In this document: positions 51,916 to 61,316 of the stretch, piece by piece
Layout of the letters: every line of letters starts with the position of its first letter
Position numbering within the stretch: position 1 is the first letter of the stretch
From: SURF-21 sp964462595
Lineage (GTDB): Bacteria > Actinomycetota > Geothermincolia > Geothermincolales > RBG-13-55-18
Length of the DNA: 64,000 bases
Direction of reading: 5' to 3'
Assembly (NCBI GenBank): GCA_964462595.1
Contig: CAYWXM010000014.1
Span: forward strand, 1-64,000
Notes under the pieces: generated by a model
What the model was told of the DNA's origin: nothing
Seen by the model: only the letters and a program-made list of their open reading frames with translations
Database searches by the model: none
Position numbers and translations under genes: made by a program

Positions 51916-52935
51916 GTGAACAAAGCCGAGAGGCTCATCGATCTCATCGCCATGCTGCTGGAGGCGCAGCGCCCGGTTACCCTCGAGCGCATACGCAATT
52001 CCATCCCCGGATACGGGCAGGCGACCGCGCCCTCCTTCAAGCGCATGTTCGAGCGCGATAAGAGCGAGCTGCGGGAGATGGGGATCCCCATCCTGGTCGA
52101 GCAGGTGGATGTCTTCGGGGAGGAGCAGGGATACCGCATCCCCAAGGAGGAGTACTACCTGCCGGAGATCGACTTCACCCAGGAGGAGAAGCTGGCCCTG
52201 CTGCTGGTGAACCGGCTCTCATCCGGTGAGCTGACGCCGCTGTCCAGGGAGGCGGGCGCCGCCCTGCGCAAGTTGAGTCCCGATATCGGCGACGGCAGCC
52301 GGCTCGTGCAGACGCATTCCCTTCACTGGCGGTTCGAGCCCCAGAACGAACCCGTGGGAAGCCTCACCGCTTTATGGGAAGCGGCGGCGGGGCGGCGCAC
52401 CGTGCGTTTCGTTTACCATTCCCTGGGGAAAGGCAAGGCACGCGGAAGAGACATCGACCCCTACGGCCTCTACTTCGAGCGGGGGGCCTGGTACGTGGTG
52501 GGATATTGCCACCTGCGCAAGCAGATCCGCTCCTTCAGGGTCTCCCGCATCGAGTCATCGGTGGAGCTGGCCCATCCCGGGCAGAGCGGACCCGATTTCG
52601 ACCGCCCGCCCGATTTCAGGCTGGAGGACTACTCGCGCATACTTCCCTGGGAGTTCGAGGAGGGGGCGGAGTACGAGGCACGCGTCCTTTTCTCCCCCCG
52701 CATGGCATGGCAGGTGGAGAGGGACTTGGGGGATGTATATGCTTTCGAGCCCGTCGAGGACGGAGGCGGCATACTATACGTGAACGTGCGCAACGAGGAC
52801 GCCTTCCTCGGCTGGGTCCTTTCCTTCGCCGAGGATGCGGAGGTGCTCTCGCCGCCCGAACTGCGCCGTAAGGTCAAGGAAAGGCTATCGCTTATGCTGG
52901 ACAAGCTGGGTGGTGACGGCGATGCCGGACTCTGA
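51916..52935 (+). CDS. pafB: WYL-domain regulator (PafB-like)
   Basis: A 339-residue protein: N-terminal winged helix (LIDLIAMLLEAQRPVTLERI), a central WYL domain (TVRFVYHSLGKGKARGRDID; GAWYVVGYCHLRKQIRSFRV) and a C-terminal WCX region. PafB and PafC form the transcriptional regulator of the LexA-independent DNA damage response in mycobacteria. GTG 51916 is eight bases from GGGAGG; it overlaps the next gene by 14 bp. The symbol rests on architecture and pairing. Confidence 0.82.
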   Translation: MNKAERLIDLIAMLLEAQRPVTLERIRNSIPGYGQATAPSFKRMFERDKSELREMGIPILVEQVDVFGEEQGYRIPKEEYYLPEIDFTQEEKLALLLVNRLSSGELTPLSREAGAALRKLSPDIGDGSRLVQTHSLHWRFEPQNEPVGSLTALWEAAAGRRTVRFVYHSLGKGKARGRDIDPYGLYFERGAWYVVGYCHLRKQIRSFRVSRIESSVELAHPGQSGPDFDRPPDFRLEDYSRILPWEFEEGAEYEARVLFSPRMAWQVERDLGDVYAFEPVEDGGGILYVNVRNEDAFLGWVLSFAEDAEVLSPPELRRKVKERLSLMLDKLGGDGDAGL

Positions 52936-53893
52936 AGGCAAGATCCAGAGGCTGTTATCGGTTATCCCCTATGTCCTGAAGAACCAGGGGGTGTCCCTGA
53001 GCGAGCTGAGCGAGGTCTTCGGGGTGTCGCAGGCCCAGATCATAAGCGACCTCGACCTCATCTTCATGTGTGGACAGCCGGACTATACCCCCGCCGACCT
53101 CATCGAGGTGACCATAGACGGTGAACGCGTCAGCATAGCCATGGCCGATTACTTCGCCCGCCCCCTGCGTTTTACCTCGGCCGAACTCTCCGGGCTCTAC
53201 CTGGCCTGCGAAGCGGTGCAGAAGCTCTCCGGTCTGCCGGCTTCCTCCTCTCTCAACACGGCCATGGACAAGATAGCGTCCGCGCTCGAAGGGGGAGCCG
53301 TTCCCCGGGACCTTATCAGGAAGAGCGTGGAGTTTAACCGGCCTACTCCGGGGCCGGAGATAGTATCCGAGCTCTCGCTTGCCTGCGAACAGCGCCACGT
53401 TGTCGAGATGGAGTACTACAGCTACGGCAGGGACGATATCACGCGCAGGCGGGTCCACCCCCTGTCGCTGGAGTTCGGGATGGGAAACTGGTACCTGCGG
53501 GCCTGGGACGGACGCAGCAGCGAGGTCAGGGTGTTCCGCGTAGATCGTATCAAGGACATGGAGGTAACCGCCGAGGAGTTCGAGCCGCCGCCCGGGGAAG
53601 AGGCGGGAGAGCCGGAGTACGCTCCGGCCGGCGTCGCCGCGGGCGGTGAGATAGAGGTGTGCCTGCGTTTTTCGCCCGCCCTCGCCCGCTGGGCGAAGGA
53701 GCAGCCCATCTTCTCGCAGGCCGAGACGGTAAAGGGACGCCTCGTCTGCACCCTGCACACCGACAACCTCTCCTGGCTGGAAAGGGAGCTGCTGAAATAC
53801 GGCAGCGAGGTAGAGATACTGTCGCCCCCGGAGCTCAAGGACAGGTTGCGAACGCGCGCCAGGAACCTGCTCGCCAAGTACGCGCGGGATTAG
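52922..53893 (+). CDS. pafC: WYL-domain regulator (PafC-like)
   Basis: A 323-residue protein with helix-turn-helix (LSELSEVFGVSQAQIISDLD), a WYL domain (VEMEYYSYGRDDITRRRVHP, NWYLRAWDGRSSEVRVFRV) and a C-terminal WCX-like region ending RARNLLAKYARD. It overlaps the PafB-like gene by 14 bp, as expected for a two-subunit regulator. In many actinobacteria tatA follows pafC, but not here. Confidence 0.82.
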   Translation: MPDSEGKIQRLLSVIPYVLKNQGVSLSELSEVFGVSQAQIISDLDLIFMCGQPDYTPADLIEVTIDGERVSIAMADYFARPLRFTSAELSGLYLACEAVQKLSGLPASSSLNTAMDKIASALEGGAVPRDLIRKSVEFNRPTPGPEIVSELSLACEQRHVVEMEYYSYGRDDITRRRVHPLSLEFGMGNWYLRAWDGRSSEVRVFRVDRIKDMEVTAEEFEPPPGEEAGEPEYAPAGVAAGGEIEVCLRFSPALARWAKEQPIFSQAETVKGRLVCTLHTDNLSWLERELLKYGSEVEILSPPELKDRLRTRARNLLAKYARD

Positions 53894-54012
53894 CTTCATT
53901 GCCATGCATGCCATCTCCTCTTTCGGGTAGCATCGTCGCCGAAACCCTGAAATCCGATCGAGATCCTCTCGAGTCAGACGATTACCGGGACGGGCGGAGA
54001 CGGCAGGCAGAG

Positions 54013-54132
54013 CCGGGCTCAGGTCCAGGGATGACTCGAGAGGCAGGCCTGGGTGGAAACATTCGAGGTTCGTGCCGAGCGAGCGCCTGAAGGATGAGGC
54101 TATGCGGAAACACCGGGCTCAGACCCGGGGAT
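54013..54132. repeat. Direct repeats of CCGGGCTCAG..., 100 bp apart
   Basis: CCGGGCTCAGGTCCAGGGAT (54013-54032) and CCGGGCTCAGACCCGGGGAT (54113-54132) differ at three positions and are exactly 100 bp apart. The second ends inside the stop region of the gene at 54119-54445. Function unknown; perhaps remains of a small repeat element. Confidence 0.45.
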
Positions 54133-54445
54133 TACGGGAAAGGTACGCCTGGCGGAAGCGGTCGAGGCTCATGCTGTCGAGGTCGCCTTTTATCTCCTTC
54201 TGGCGGCGGCGGGCCTGCTCCAGTTCCTTGTAGCGTTCGCCGTAGACCAGTCGTTGCACGCGGAAATCCCACACCTCCACCAGGAAACCATCCCCATAGG
54301 AAGCGTCTACGAAGCCCTTGGTAATGCGTACCTTATAGGCCGCGTTGGCCGATTCGCTGCCGTTACCGGACACCAATGTCTCTCGCCTGTGCAATTCCTC
54401 TCCCGCCGTATAGTATTTTTCAGCGCGTAGATATAATTCTAACAC
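54119..54445 (-). CDS. Small conserved-looking protein, unknown
   Basis: A frame of 108 codons. The part from about residue 30 (NGSESANAAYKVRITKGFVD, FLVEVWDFRVQRLVYGERYK) has regular alternation of hydrophobic and charged residues and ends in a helical basic segment; it looks like a real protein. No family recognised. The start is uncertain: GTG at 54445 has no ribosome site, and TTG codons around 54380-54395 preceded by GGGAGAGGAA are alternatives. Confidence 0.5.
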   Translation of the reverse strand: MLELYLRAEKYYTAGEELHRRETLVSGNGSESANAAYKVRITKGFVDASYGDGFLVEVWDFRVQRLVYGERYKELEQARRRQKEIKGDLDSMSLDRFRQAYLSRNPRV

Positions 54446-54702
54446 CGCGCCGCAAATATAAAATACAATTAGACATTTTATGTATGGTGCTATATTATGG
54501 TTACCCCCACGGAAAACACCTTGAAGGCAGCAGCGATGTGATCATATTGCGTTTCGGAAATCCTGCTGTCGCTGTCAGAGCCGTGGCTCAACGCGATCCT
54601 TCCCCGCCCGTAAGCCGTACCCGCCAGGCACTCCTCCGCCGACCAGAGCCGCGAGATACCGGATGCGAAAACCCGGACTACAGAATACCGGGGTTCAGAT
54701 AT

Positions 54703-54708
54703 TATAAT
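54703..54708 (+). promoter_or_regulatory. Possible -10 box of the lipoprotein gene
   Basis: TATAAT at 54703-54708, 36 bp before the ATG at 54744. The expected -35 position has no good match. Confidence 0.3.
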
Positions 54709-54743
54709 GGTCTGGACCATGGTCTTTTCCGCGGGAAGGAAAT

Positions 54744-55523
54744 ATGACGAGAAAGATCTTGTCCGCTCTGCTGTCGATGATGCTCCTGCTCGTCCTGGTG
54801 GGGTGCGGGGAAAGTGGAGAGATGAGCCTCTCCGATTACCGTAAGGGCATCTCCGAGCTGCACGACGGGGTGGCCTGGGACCTCGGGGTGACCCTGGAGG
54901 ATTTGAACGAGCTCAGCTTCGGCGATTACTACGACCTGCCGCAGCTACGGGAGGTATTCGCGAGCGCCGAGGGTATTTTCACCTCTGCATGGGATACAGC
55001 CGAACCCATGTACCCACCGCAGGAAGCGGTTCCCCTTCACCTGGATATAATGGATTTTTACGCCGAGGGCGCGGAGAGCATGAACTTGCTGGAAAACTCC
55101 ATCGGGTTTTTCGAGGCCGTTCTGCCCATGATGCGCGATGTCGAGAACCTGGCCTTGCCCGACCTGCCCGAAAACGCCGGGGAGCCGGAGGTCAAGGCGG
55201 CGGCGGCGGAGGACCGCAAGACCATGGGTGGTTACCTGGATGAACTCGGCGGCATGGAGCCGCCAGATGAGCTGCAATCCTATCGCGAGAAACTGACGGA
55301 GTTCTTCCGCTCCATCGACGAGGCCGTGGCCGCCCTGGAACAGGCCGTCAAGCCGGAGGACCTTGCTCCCCTGGTACAGTTTCGGCAGTGGTTCTCCACG
55401 GCCCTCGGGACCTCGCAGGCGCTGTGGGAGGAGGCCATGTCCTATCTCGGCGGCCTGGGAGGCGGCATCGACCCATATATAGAAAAGGGAAAGGAAATAG
55501 CCGCACGGATCCAGATGCTTTGA
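54744..55523 (+). CDS. Lipoprotein of unknown function
   Basis: A 259-residue protein with a lipoprotein signal: MTRKIL, hydrophobic core to residue 19, then lipobox LVGC with C21. The mature part is acidic and helical, with no recognised domain; it probably sits on the outer face of the cytoplasmic membrane. It is followed by the acyl-CoA synthetase-like gene 67 bp downstream. The ATG follows GGGAAGGAAAT. Confidence 0.75.
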   Translation: MTRKILSALLSMMLLLVLVGCGESGEMSLSDYRKGISELHDGVAWDLGVTLEDLNELSFGDYYDLPQLREVFASAEGIFTSAWDTAEPMYPPQEAVPLHLDIMDFYAEGAESMNLLENSIGFFEAVLPMMRDVENLALPDLPENAGEPEVKAAAAEDRKTMGGYLDELGGMEPPDELQSYREKLTEFFRSIDEAVAALEQAVKPEDLAPLVQFRQWFSTALGTSQALWEEAMSYLGGLGGGIDPYIEKGKEIAARIQML

Positions 55524-55590
55524 ACACTCATGCGGGCGCTCTCGTCGGGGTGCAGGGCGTGAAACCGGAGGTACAAACAGGAGGTCTGCT

Positions 55591-57066
55591 TTGAACGACA
55601 ATGGCATTGACGCGGTAGAAGCGCTTTTCAACCCACGCCGCATGGCCGTGATAGGGGCTTCCACCAACCTGGCGAAGTGGGGAAACATCATCCCCAACAA
55701 TATTCTGCGCGACGGTTACAAGGGAGAGCTGTATCTCGTCAATCCGAGAGGCGGGGAGATTAAGGGGCTGGCCTTCCACCCCAGTATCGCGGGCATAGGC
55801 AAGGAGATAGACCTGGCCATGATCACCATACCGGCGGAAAACGCGGAGGAGGTCATACCGGAATGCGCCCGCGCCGGGGTGAAGGTGGCCATAGTGATCT
55901 CGGGTGGTTTCGGCGAATCCTCCCTCGAGGGGCGCGAGATGGAGAAGAGCCTGGTGGCTACGGCCCACGCCCACGGCATAAGGGTCGTGGGGCCGAACAC
56001 CATGGGCATAACCTCGGCGCCCTGGAGCCTGACCGCCCTCATGCCCCCGGTCAAGCCCCGCCCCGGGCACGTGGCCTTCGCCGCCCAGAGCGGCAACCTG
56101 GGGACGCAGATGCTGGGATGGGGTTCTCACCGTGGCATAGGTTTCTCCCGCTTTGTGTGCATCGGAAACGAGTGCGACCTCGACTTCGCCGATTACATGG
56201 AGTATTTCGCCCGGGACGACCAGACCAGGGCCATCCTGCTCTACGTGGAGGGGTTCAAACGGCCCCGACGCATCCTGGAGCTGGCGGAGGACATAAGCCT
56301 TGTCAAGCCCATCGTCATATACAAGTCCGGGGGTACCGGCGCCGGGAAGAGGGCGGCGGCATCGCACAGCGCGGCCATGGCCGGCTCGCGCGAGATCTAC
56401 CAGGGCATGATCCGGCAGGCGGGCATGATACAGGCCGAGACCACCGAGGAGATGCTGGATTTCTCCGACGCCCTGGTGAAGATGCCCGTGCCCCGGAGCC
56501 GCAGGACGGCCATCCTCTCCTGGGGCGGCGGCTGGGCGGTGGTGGCGGCGGACCTGTGCGAGCGCGCCGGGCTGGACGTCTCCCCCCTGCCGGATGATGT
56601 CAGGGACGAGCTGGGGTCGATACTGCCCTCTTACTGGAGCAAGGGCAACCCCGTGGACATGGTGGGCATCCTGGACCTGGACAAGCACACAAATTGCCTC
56701 GAGGTGCTGGCCAATTCCCCAGCGTACGATTCCGTCGTCTCCCTGGGCACCATCAACGCCTCCGGCGCCTTCGGTTTGAAGGAGGCGCCGCCGCAGGGTG
56801 AGGGGACGGAAAAGCAGATGAACGAGGTACGACGCCATTACGTGCACGACAGGAGCGTGCGTTTCGCGCACAAGGTGGTCGAGCTGATGGAAGGGCTGGA
56901 GAAACCCATCGTCACCGTGGGCATGCCCCAGCGGGATACGGAGAACCTGGAGGATTCCGATTTCCCCTGGGAGAAGATAAGCATCTACTCCAACCCCGAG
57001 AGGGCGGCGCGGGTGGCGTCCATGCTTGCCGAGCGGGGCGAATACCTGAGATCGCGGGGGGTGTGA
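55591..57066 (+). CDS. NDP-forming acyl-CoA synthetase alpha-type protein (CoA-binding + ligase domains)
   Basis: A 491-residue protein with a CoA-binding Rossmann domain (MAVIGASTNLAKWGN) and succinyl-CoA-synthetase-like ligase domains; H259 in ASHSAAMAGS is the phosphohistidine position. It matches the alpha part of ADP-forming acetate/acyl-CoA synthetases, which make ATP from acyl-CoA in anaerobes. No ATP-grasp beta subunit is adjacent. The start is TTG 55591 with AGGAGGTCTGCT upstream. The stop overlaps the uppP start (TGATG). Confidence 0.85.
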   Translation: MNDNGIDAVEALFNPRRMAVIGASTNLAKWGNIIPNNILRDGYKGELYLVNPRGGEIKGLAFHPSIAGIGKEIDLAMITIPAENAEEVIPECARAGVKVAIVISGGFGESSLEGREMEKSLVATAHAHGIRVVGPNTMGITSAPWSLTALMPPVKPRPGHVAFAAQSGNLGTQMLGWGSHRGIGFSRFVCIGNECDLDFADYMEYFARDDQTRAILLYVEGFKRPRRILELAEDISLVKPIVIYKSGGTGAGKRAAASHSAAMAGSREIYQGMIRQAGMIQAETTEEMLDFSDALVKMPVPRSRRTAILSWGGGWAVVAADLCERAGLDVSPLPDDVRDELGSILPSYWSKGNPVDMVGILDLDKHTNCLEVLANSPAYDSVVSLGTINASGAFGLKEAPPQGEGTEKQMNEVRRHYVHDRSVRFAHKVVELMEGLEKPIVTVGMPQRDTENLEDSDFPWEKISIYSNPERAARVASMLAERGEYLRSRGV

Positions 57067-57875
57067 TGGGGATTCTCCCCGCCCTGCTGCTGGGCGCGGT
57101 GCAGGGGTTGACCGAGTTCTGGCCCATATCCAGTTCCGCCCACCTGGCCCTGCTCATCCACATCTTCGGCTGGGGCGAGCCCGACCTCTCGTTCCTGGTC
57201 GCCCTGCACCTGGGGACGTGGCTGGCTGTGGTGTGGTACTACCGCCGCAGGCTGCTTTCCATAATCGCGGCGATGTGGCGGGAGGTCACGGGAAAGAAAC
57301 CCGGCGACCCCGAGGCCAGGCTGGGCTGGTTGATCCTGCTCGCCACCATCCCTGCCATCGCCGTGGGGGCCGTAGGCGCGGAGTCCTCGGAGATGATGGA
57401 GGGGATGCCGCTGCTCATGGTGGTGATGCTCGCCTTGTTCGGGCTGGTGCTGTGGGCCGCCGACGCACGCGGCGCCCAGAGCAGGGACTGGAACGCGGCA
57501 GGCTGGCGCGAGGCGCTGGCGGTGGGGGTGGGACAGACCTTGGCGCTGATGCCCGGGGTCTCGCGCTCCGGCGCCTCTATCTCCGTGGCCCGTGCCGCGG
57601 GCATAGACCGCAAGGACGCCGCCGATTTCGCTTTCCTGCTCTCCGTTCCCGTCATCGGGGCGGCCGCGGCTTACCAGGGGTTCAAGCTGGTGCTGGACGG
57701 CCTGCCCGCGGACCGGCTCTGGCCCATGCTGGCCGGAGGCGCCACCGCCGCGGTAACCGGCTACTTCGCCATCGGCTTCCTGCTCTCGCGCCTCAAGGCC
57801 GGCACCTTCCGGCCGTACGCCATCTACCGCCTGATACTCGCGGCCGTACTCCTGGTGGTGCTGGTCATCCTCTAG
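57066..57875 (+). CDS. uppP: Undecaprenyl-diphosphatase
   Basis: A 269-residue integral membrane phosphatase that recycles undecaprenyl pyrophosphate in cell-wall synthesis. The motifs QGLTEFWPISSSAHL (residues 13-27) and MPGVSRSGAS are both present. ATG 57066 overlaps the stop of the upstream gene by one base, so the two are co-translated. Confidence 0.93.
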   Translation: MGILPALLLGAVQGLTEFWPISSSAHLALLIHIFGWGEPDLSFLVALHLGTWLAVVWYYRRRLLSIIAAMWREVTGKKPGDPEARLGWLILLATIPAIAVGAVGAESSEMMEGMPLLMVVMLALFGLVLWAADARGAQSRDWNAAGWREALAVGVGQTLALMPGVSRSGASISVARAAGIDRKDAADFAFLLSVPVIGAAAAYQGFKLVLDGLPADRLWPMLAGGATAAVTGYFAIGFLLSRLKAGTFRPYAIYRLILAAVLLVVLVIL

Positions 57876-57974
57876 GAATGAGGCATGCCCTCAGATAGCG
57901 TGGAGATCACCTTCGCCCGATCTTATGAAACGGGAAATCGTGTGGAGTTTGCCATGCTACGGGCGAGCCGGCTT

Positions 57975-58634
57975 TTATCCTGTCTTGTACTCCCGTACCC
58001 TTTCCTCCAGCCAGTCGGCCCAGTCGGACAGGCCTTCGTTCTTGCGGCAGCTCACCTCGAATATGACCAGGCGCTGGTTCATGCGCGACAGGATTTCGCG
58101 CAGCTCCGCCATGTCGAAGTCGCTCATGCCGAGGAGGTCGGTCTTGTTCACCACCAGCACGTCGGAGTCGCTGAACATGGTGGGGTACTTGAGGGGTTTG
58201 TCGTGCCCCTCGGCCACGGAGAGTATCATGGCCCTGAGAGATTCTCCCAGTTTGAAATCGGCCGGACAGACCAGGTTGCCCACGTTCTCGATGATCAGCA
58301 GGTCCAGAGCCTCCAGGTCCAGGTGGGGGAGGGCCTGCCGTATCATTAGCGCGTCCAGGTGGCAGATGCCGCCGGTGTTTATCTGCACCACCGGGATGCC
58401 ATATCCCTTGAGCTTCTCCGCGTCCACGTTGGAGGCTATGTCACCCTCGATAACCCCCACTCTCACCCTGCCCTCGAGCAGCTCCAGGGTATGGGCGATG
58501 AGCGAGGTCTTGCCCGCCCCGGGCGAGGCCATGAGGTTCACGGCCAGCACTCCGCTGGCGCGGAACAGGGCATCGTTCTCGCGCGCCACCTTTTCGTTGG
58601 CGTCGTAGATACTCTCCAGGACCTCTATATCCAT
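57975..58634 (-). CDS. hypB: Hydrogenase maturation GTPase HypB
   Basis: A 219-residue GTPase. P-loop SPGAGKT at residues 37-43, GDIASNVDA, the metal region NTGGICHLDA, and NKTD are present. HypB delivers nickel to hydrogenase with HypA. There is no His-rich N-terminal extension. It starts at ATG 58632-58634 after GGGAGGCGAGG. HypA lies 149 bp upstream on the same strand; no hydrogenase genes are seen in this window. Confidence 0.92.
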   Translation of the reverse strand: MDIEVLESIYDANEKVARENDALFRASGVLAVNLMASPGAGKTSLIAHTLELLEGRVRVGVIEGDIASNVDAEKLKGYGIPVVQINTGGICHLDALMIRQALPHLDLEALDLLIIENVGNLVCPADFKLGESLRAMILSVAEGHDKPLKYPTMFSDSDVLVVNKTDLLGMSDFDMAELREILSRMNQRLVIFEVSCRKNEGLSDWADWLEERVREYKTG

Positions 58635-58783
58635 CCTCGCCTCCCATCCAGGCCCGACCGTACGGGCAGTACTCGTCTGGTGAGCCCCACGGAACCTATT
58701 ATAATGGCCCGGCTCCCCGCGCGGGGCACCCCGCCTGCGGCGCCGCTGCCATCCACCAGCACCCCTGAGTTCATCCCCGCCTC

Positions 58784-59125
58784 CTATTCGATCTCGATGG
58801 ATTCGACCATGAACTCGCGCCCCGAAATCAGCTCGGTGTCCTTCCTGCCGCACTTGGGGCAGGTGAGGTCGTATTCCTTCACCTCGAAATCCTCGTCGCA
58901 GTCGGGGCAGTGTGCCACCACCGGCACCTTGATGAAGTTCAGTTCCGCCTCGTGCGCGATGGTGTCCTTGGTCACCATGTCCCAGTAGAAGGCCACGTAA
59001 TGGTCCACGATCCCCGTCAGCTCGCCCAGCTTCACGTTGACCTTGATGACGCGCTTTGCCTTGTTGGCCTGGGCGTGCCTCAGGCATATGGCGGCGATGC
59101 TCTCGGTAGCTCCGAGTTCGTGCAT
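58784..59125 (-). CDS. hypA: Hydrogenase maturation nickel metallochaperone HypA
   Basis: A 113-residue protein. The N-terminal MHELGATESI gives the nickel ligand His2, and the zinc site is CPDC...CPKC at about residues 73-95. It hands nickel to HypB and hydrogenase large subunit. ATG 59123-59125 follows GAGGAGAGGAAGGAGACA. Upstream of it on this strand the 331-bp gap is probably its promoter region. Confidence 0.93.
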   Translation of the reverse strand: MHELGATESIAAICLRHAQANKAKRVIKVNVKLGELTGIVDHYVAFYWDMVTKDTIAHEAELNFIKVPVVAHCPDCDEDFEVKEYDLTCPKCGRKDTELISGREFMVESIEIE

Positions 59126-59456
59126 TGTCTCCTTCCTCTCCTCGCCGTGCCTATCCCGGCCTTTGAATAGGATAATACGGCGCGTACATTTAGGGAAATG
59201 AGCCTGCTCAAGCTGCTTACTCTCCTGGAAACTTCCCGCGATCTGTGCGAAAATGTCGGGGTATTGAACGCGCCATGCATTACGCAGCAGGATGCGCAGC
59301 AAGATACGCAGTTTGACCGAGGTAATCGATGGAACAGCATAAGCAGCAGCGCGGCGCATGCGCGTCCCGCTTTGACCCCGGGGCCTGTTATCCCAAGACC
59401 CAGGTATCCTGCTTGTGCCGTTCCACGTTGCGGATAAAGGATCGGGAGGTTTGAGG
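59126..59456. other. Intergenic region between hypA and the CoA-transferase operon
   Basis: Divergent promoter region without a gene. It includes short imperfect repeats of the form ACGCAGCAGGATGCGCAGCA around 59283-59312. Promoters were not resolved. Confidence 0.4.
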
Positions 59457-60515
59457 ATGAGCCACGCCAACGAAAGGCTGTTCGACCACGCTCTGGCCCG
59501 GGAAGTGAAATCGAGAAAAAAGCGGGCGGAAAAAGATAAAAGGATGCCCCTCAAGGAAGCGGTGGCCGAGTTCGTGCAGGACGGGGATTCCATCATCGAG
59601 GCCGGGTTCTCGTACGTGAGGGGCCCCATGGCCGCCTTCTGGGAGATAGGCCGCCAGCGCAAGAAGAACCTGGTGGGCATCTTCACCCCGGGAGGCATGA
59701 ACGCCGCCTGGCACGAGTTCGGCGGCCTCGAGGGGGCACACGTGGCCTACGTGGGCGTGGAGATGCGCGGCCTGGTGGCGCCCTTCCGGCGGGGGGTCGA
59801 GGCCGGCACCCTGAAGGTTTTTTCCGACTGGAGCCACGGCGGGATGGCGCTCTCGCTCATGGCTGCGGAGAAGGGGTTGGACTACGTGGCCTGCAAATCC
59901 ATGCTGGGCACGGACATCATGAACACCAACCCTTACATCAGGGAAGCCGAGAACCCCTTCACGGGAGAGCCGGTATGCCTGGTTCCCGCCATGTATCCGG
60001 ACGTGGCTATCATCCACGTCCACCACGCCGACAAGCACGGAAACGGGCGCATCTGGGGCCCCGCCATAAACGACCAGTCCATCTGCGTGGCTGCCCATAA
60101 GGTCATCGTGACCTGCGAGCGCATAGTAGATACGCTGGATATCCGCGCCAATCCCTACCAGGTGATAGTGCCCCACTACACCGTCGATGCGGTGTGCGAG
60201 GTGCCCTACGGCGCCTTCCCCGGGGACATGCCGGGAACGTATTACTTCGACCGCAGACTGCAGGAGAGGGTGGTGCGCGTGGAATGGAAGACGTCGGAGA
60301 GCACCCGGGAGTGGTACGAGAAGTACATCCTGGGCACGAAAGACCATTTCGAGATGATACAGATGGTCGCGGAGGACGAGGGCATGAACGCCGTCGAGTA
60401 CATGAAGCGGCTGGAGCACCTGGCCTGCGACGCCGCCTATTACGGCATAGGCTCCTGGGGGATCGGCGGCGACCGCGACTGGAAATACGAGGAAGTGGCC
60501 AAGCGGCCCGTCTGA
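59457..60515 (+). CDS. CoA-transferase alpha subunit (GctA/IpdA-like)
   Basis: A 352-residue class I CoA-transferase subunit. It opens with MPLKEAVAEFVQDGDSIIEA after a basic N-terminus, the GGMNAAWHEFG region and HHADKHGNGR are typical of the glutaconate CoA-transferase / IpdA group. It acts with the next gene. ATG 59457 follows GGGAGGTTTGAGG. Substrate may be a dicarboxylate or steroid-ring product; not decidable here. Confidence 0.87.
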   Translation: MSHANERLFDHALAREVKSRKKRAEKDKRMPLKEAVAEFVQDGDSIIEAGFSYVRGPMAAFWEIGRQRKKNLVGIFTPGGMNAAWHEFGGLEGAHVAYVGVEMRGLVAPFRRGVEAGTLKVFSDWSHGGMALSLMAAEKGLDYVACKSMLGTDIMNTNPYIREAENPFTGEPVCLVPAMYPDVAIIHVHHADKHGNGRIWGPAINDQSICVAAHKVIVTCERIVDTLDIRANPYQVIVPHYTVDAVCEVPYGAFPGDMPGTYYFDRRLQERVVRVEWKTSESTREWYEKYILGTKDHFEMIQMVAEDEGMNAVEYMKRLEHLACDAAYYGIGSWGIGGDRDWKYEEVAKRPV

Positions 60516-60527
60516 GGAGGAGCGGAT

Positions 60528-61310
60528 ATGAACGACGTGCAGGCAAAAGAGATCCAGTATACTCCCAGGGAACTCCTGGCTTGCGTGGCCGCCCGCCTGA
60601 TCGAGGACGGGGAGAGCGTCTTCGTCGGCACCGGGCTGCCGCTGGTGGGAGCCCTGCTGGCACATAAAATATACGCTCCCGGCATGATGGCCATCTACGA
60701 ATGCGGCGCCGTGGACCCGGAGCCGCGCGTGCTCCCCTGGTCGGTCTCCGATTCGTGGACCTGCCACAAGGCCCCGGTCATGCTCTCCATGACCTCCGTC
60801 TTCGGCCATACGCGGGCCGGCTTCGCCGACGTTGGGTTCCTGGGCGGGGCGCAGATCGACATGTTCGGCAATATCAACGCCACGGTCATCGGCGATTACG
60901 ATGAGCCCAAGGTGCGCCTCACCGGCTCGGGAGGGGCCAACGATATCGCCTCTTTGTGCAGCAAGGTCATCTTCATGGGACTGCATCTGCCGGAGCGATT
61001 TCCCCGTCGCTGCGATTACGTGACCACGCCCGGCTTTCTCGACGGCCCGGGCGGGAGGGAAAGCGCCGGCCTGGTGGGTGGCGGCCCCTGGAGGGTGATC
61101 TCGCACCTGGGGCTCATGGGTTTCGACGAGGAGACATGCCGCATGAAACTGCTCTCCTACCACCCGGGGGTCACGCCGGAGGTCATACAGCAGTTCACGG
61201 GTTTCGAGCTGTTAGTCGCGGACGATGTAACCGAGACTCCCAGGCCTACGGAGGAAGAACTGCGGGTGCTGCGGGGGGAAGTCGATCCCTGCCAGCTGTT
61301 CGTCTTCTAG
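60528..61310 (+). CDS. CoA-transferase beta subunit (GctB/IpdB-like)
   Basis: A 260-residue beta subunit. ERLxxxGESVFVGTGLP-like start (LIEDGESVFVGTGLPLVGAL), a YECGAVDPEP loop with the possible catalytic Glu, GFLGGAQIDMFGNINA and the SGGANDIA loop are present. It lies 12 bp downstream of the alpha subunit with GAGGAGCGGATATG start region. Together they move CoA between acids. Confidence 0.87.
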   Translation: MNDVQAKEIQYTPRELLACVAARLIEDGESVFVGTGLPLVGALLAHKIYAPGMMAIYECGAVDPEPRVLPWSVSDSWTCHKAPVMLSMTSVFGHTRAGFADVGFLGGAQIDMFGNINATVIGDYDEPKVRLTGSGGANDIASLCSKVIFMGLHLPERFPRRCDYVTTPGFLDGPGGRESAGLVGGGPWRVISHLGLMGFDEETCRMKLLSYHPGVTPEVIQQFTGFELLVADDVTETPRPTEEELRVLRGEVDPCQLFVF

Positions 61311-61316
61311 GCGCCG

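Noticed and set aside
54490..54720. 76-codon minus-strand frame upstream of the lipoprotein
   Set aside because: No ribosome site or recognisable features; it lies over the lipoprotein promoter region.
57975..59087. Extension of HypB into HypA territory
   Set aside because: The frame is open, but HypB begins at 58634 with a good ribosome site, and the extension is antisense-like residue content over the HypA gene in another frame.
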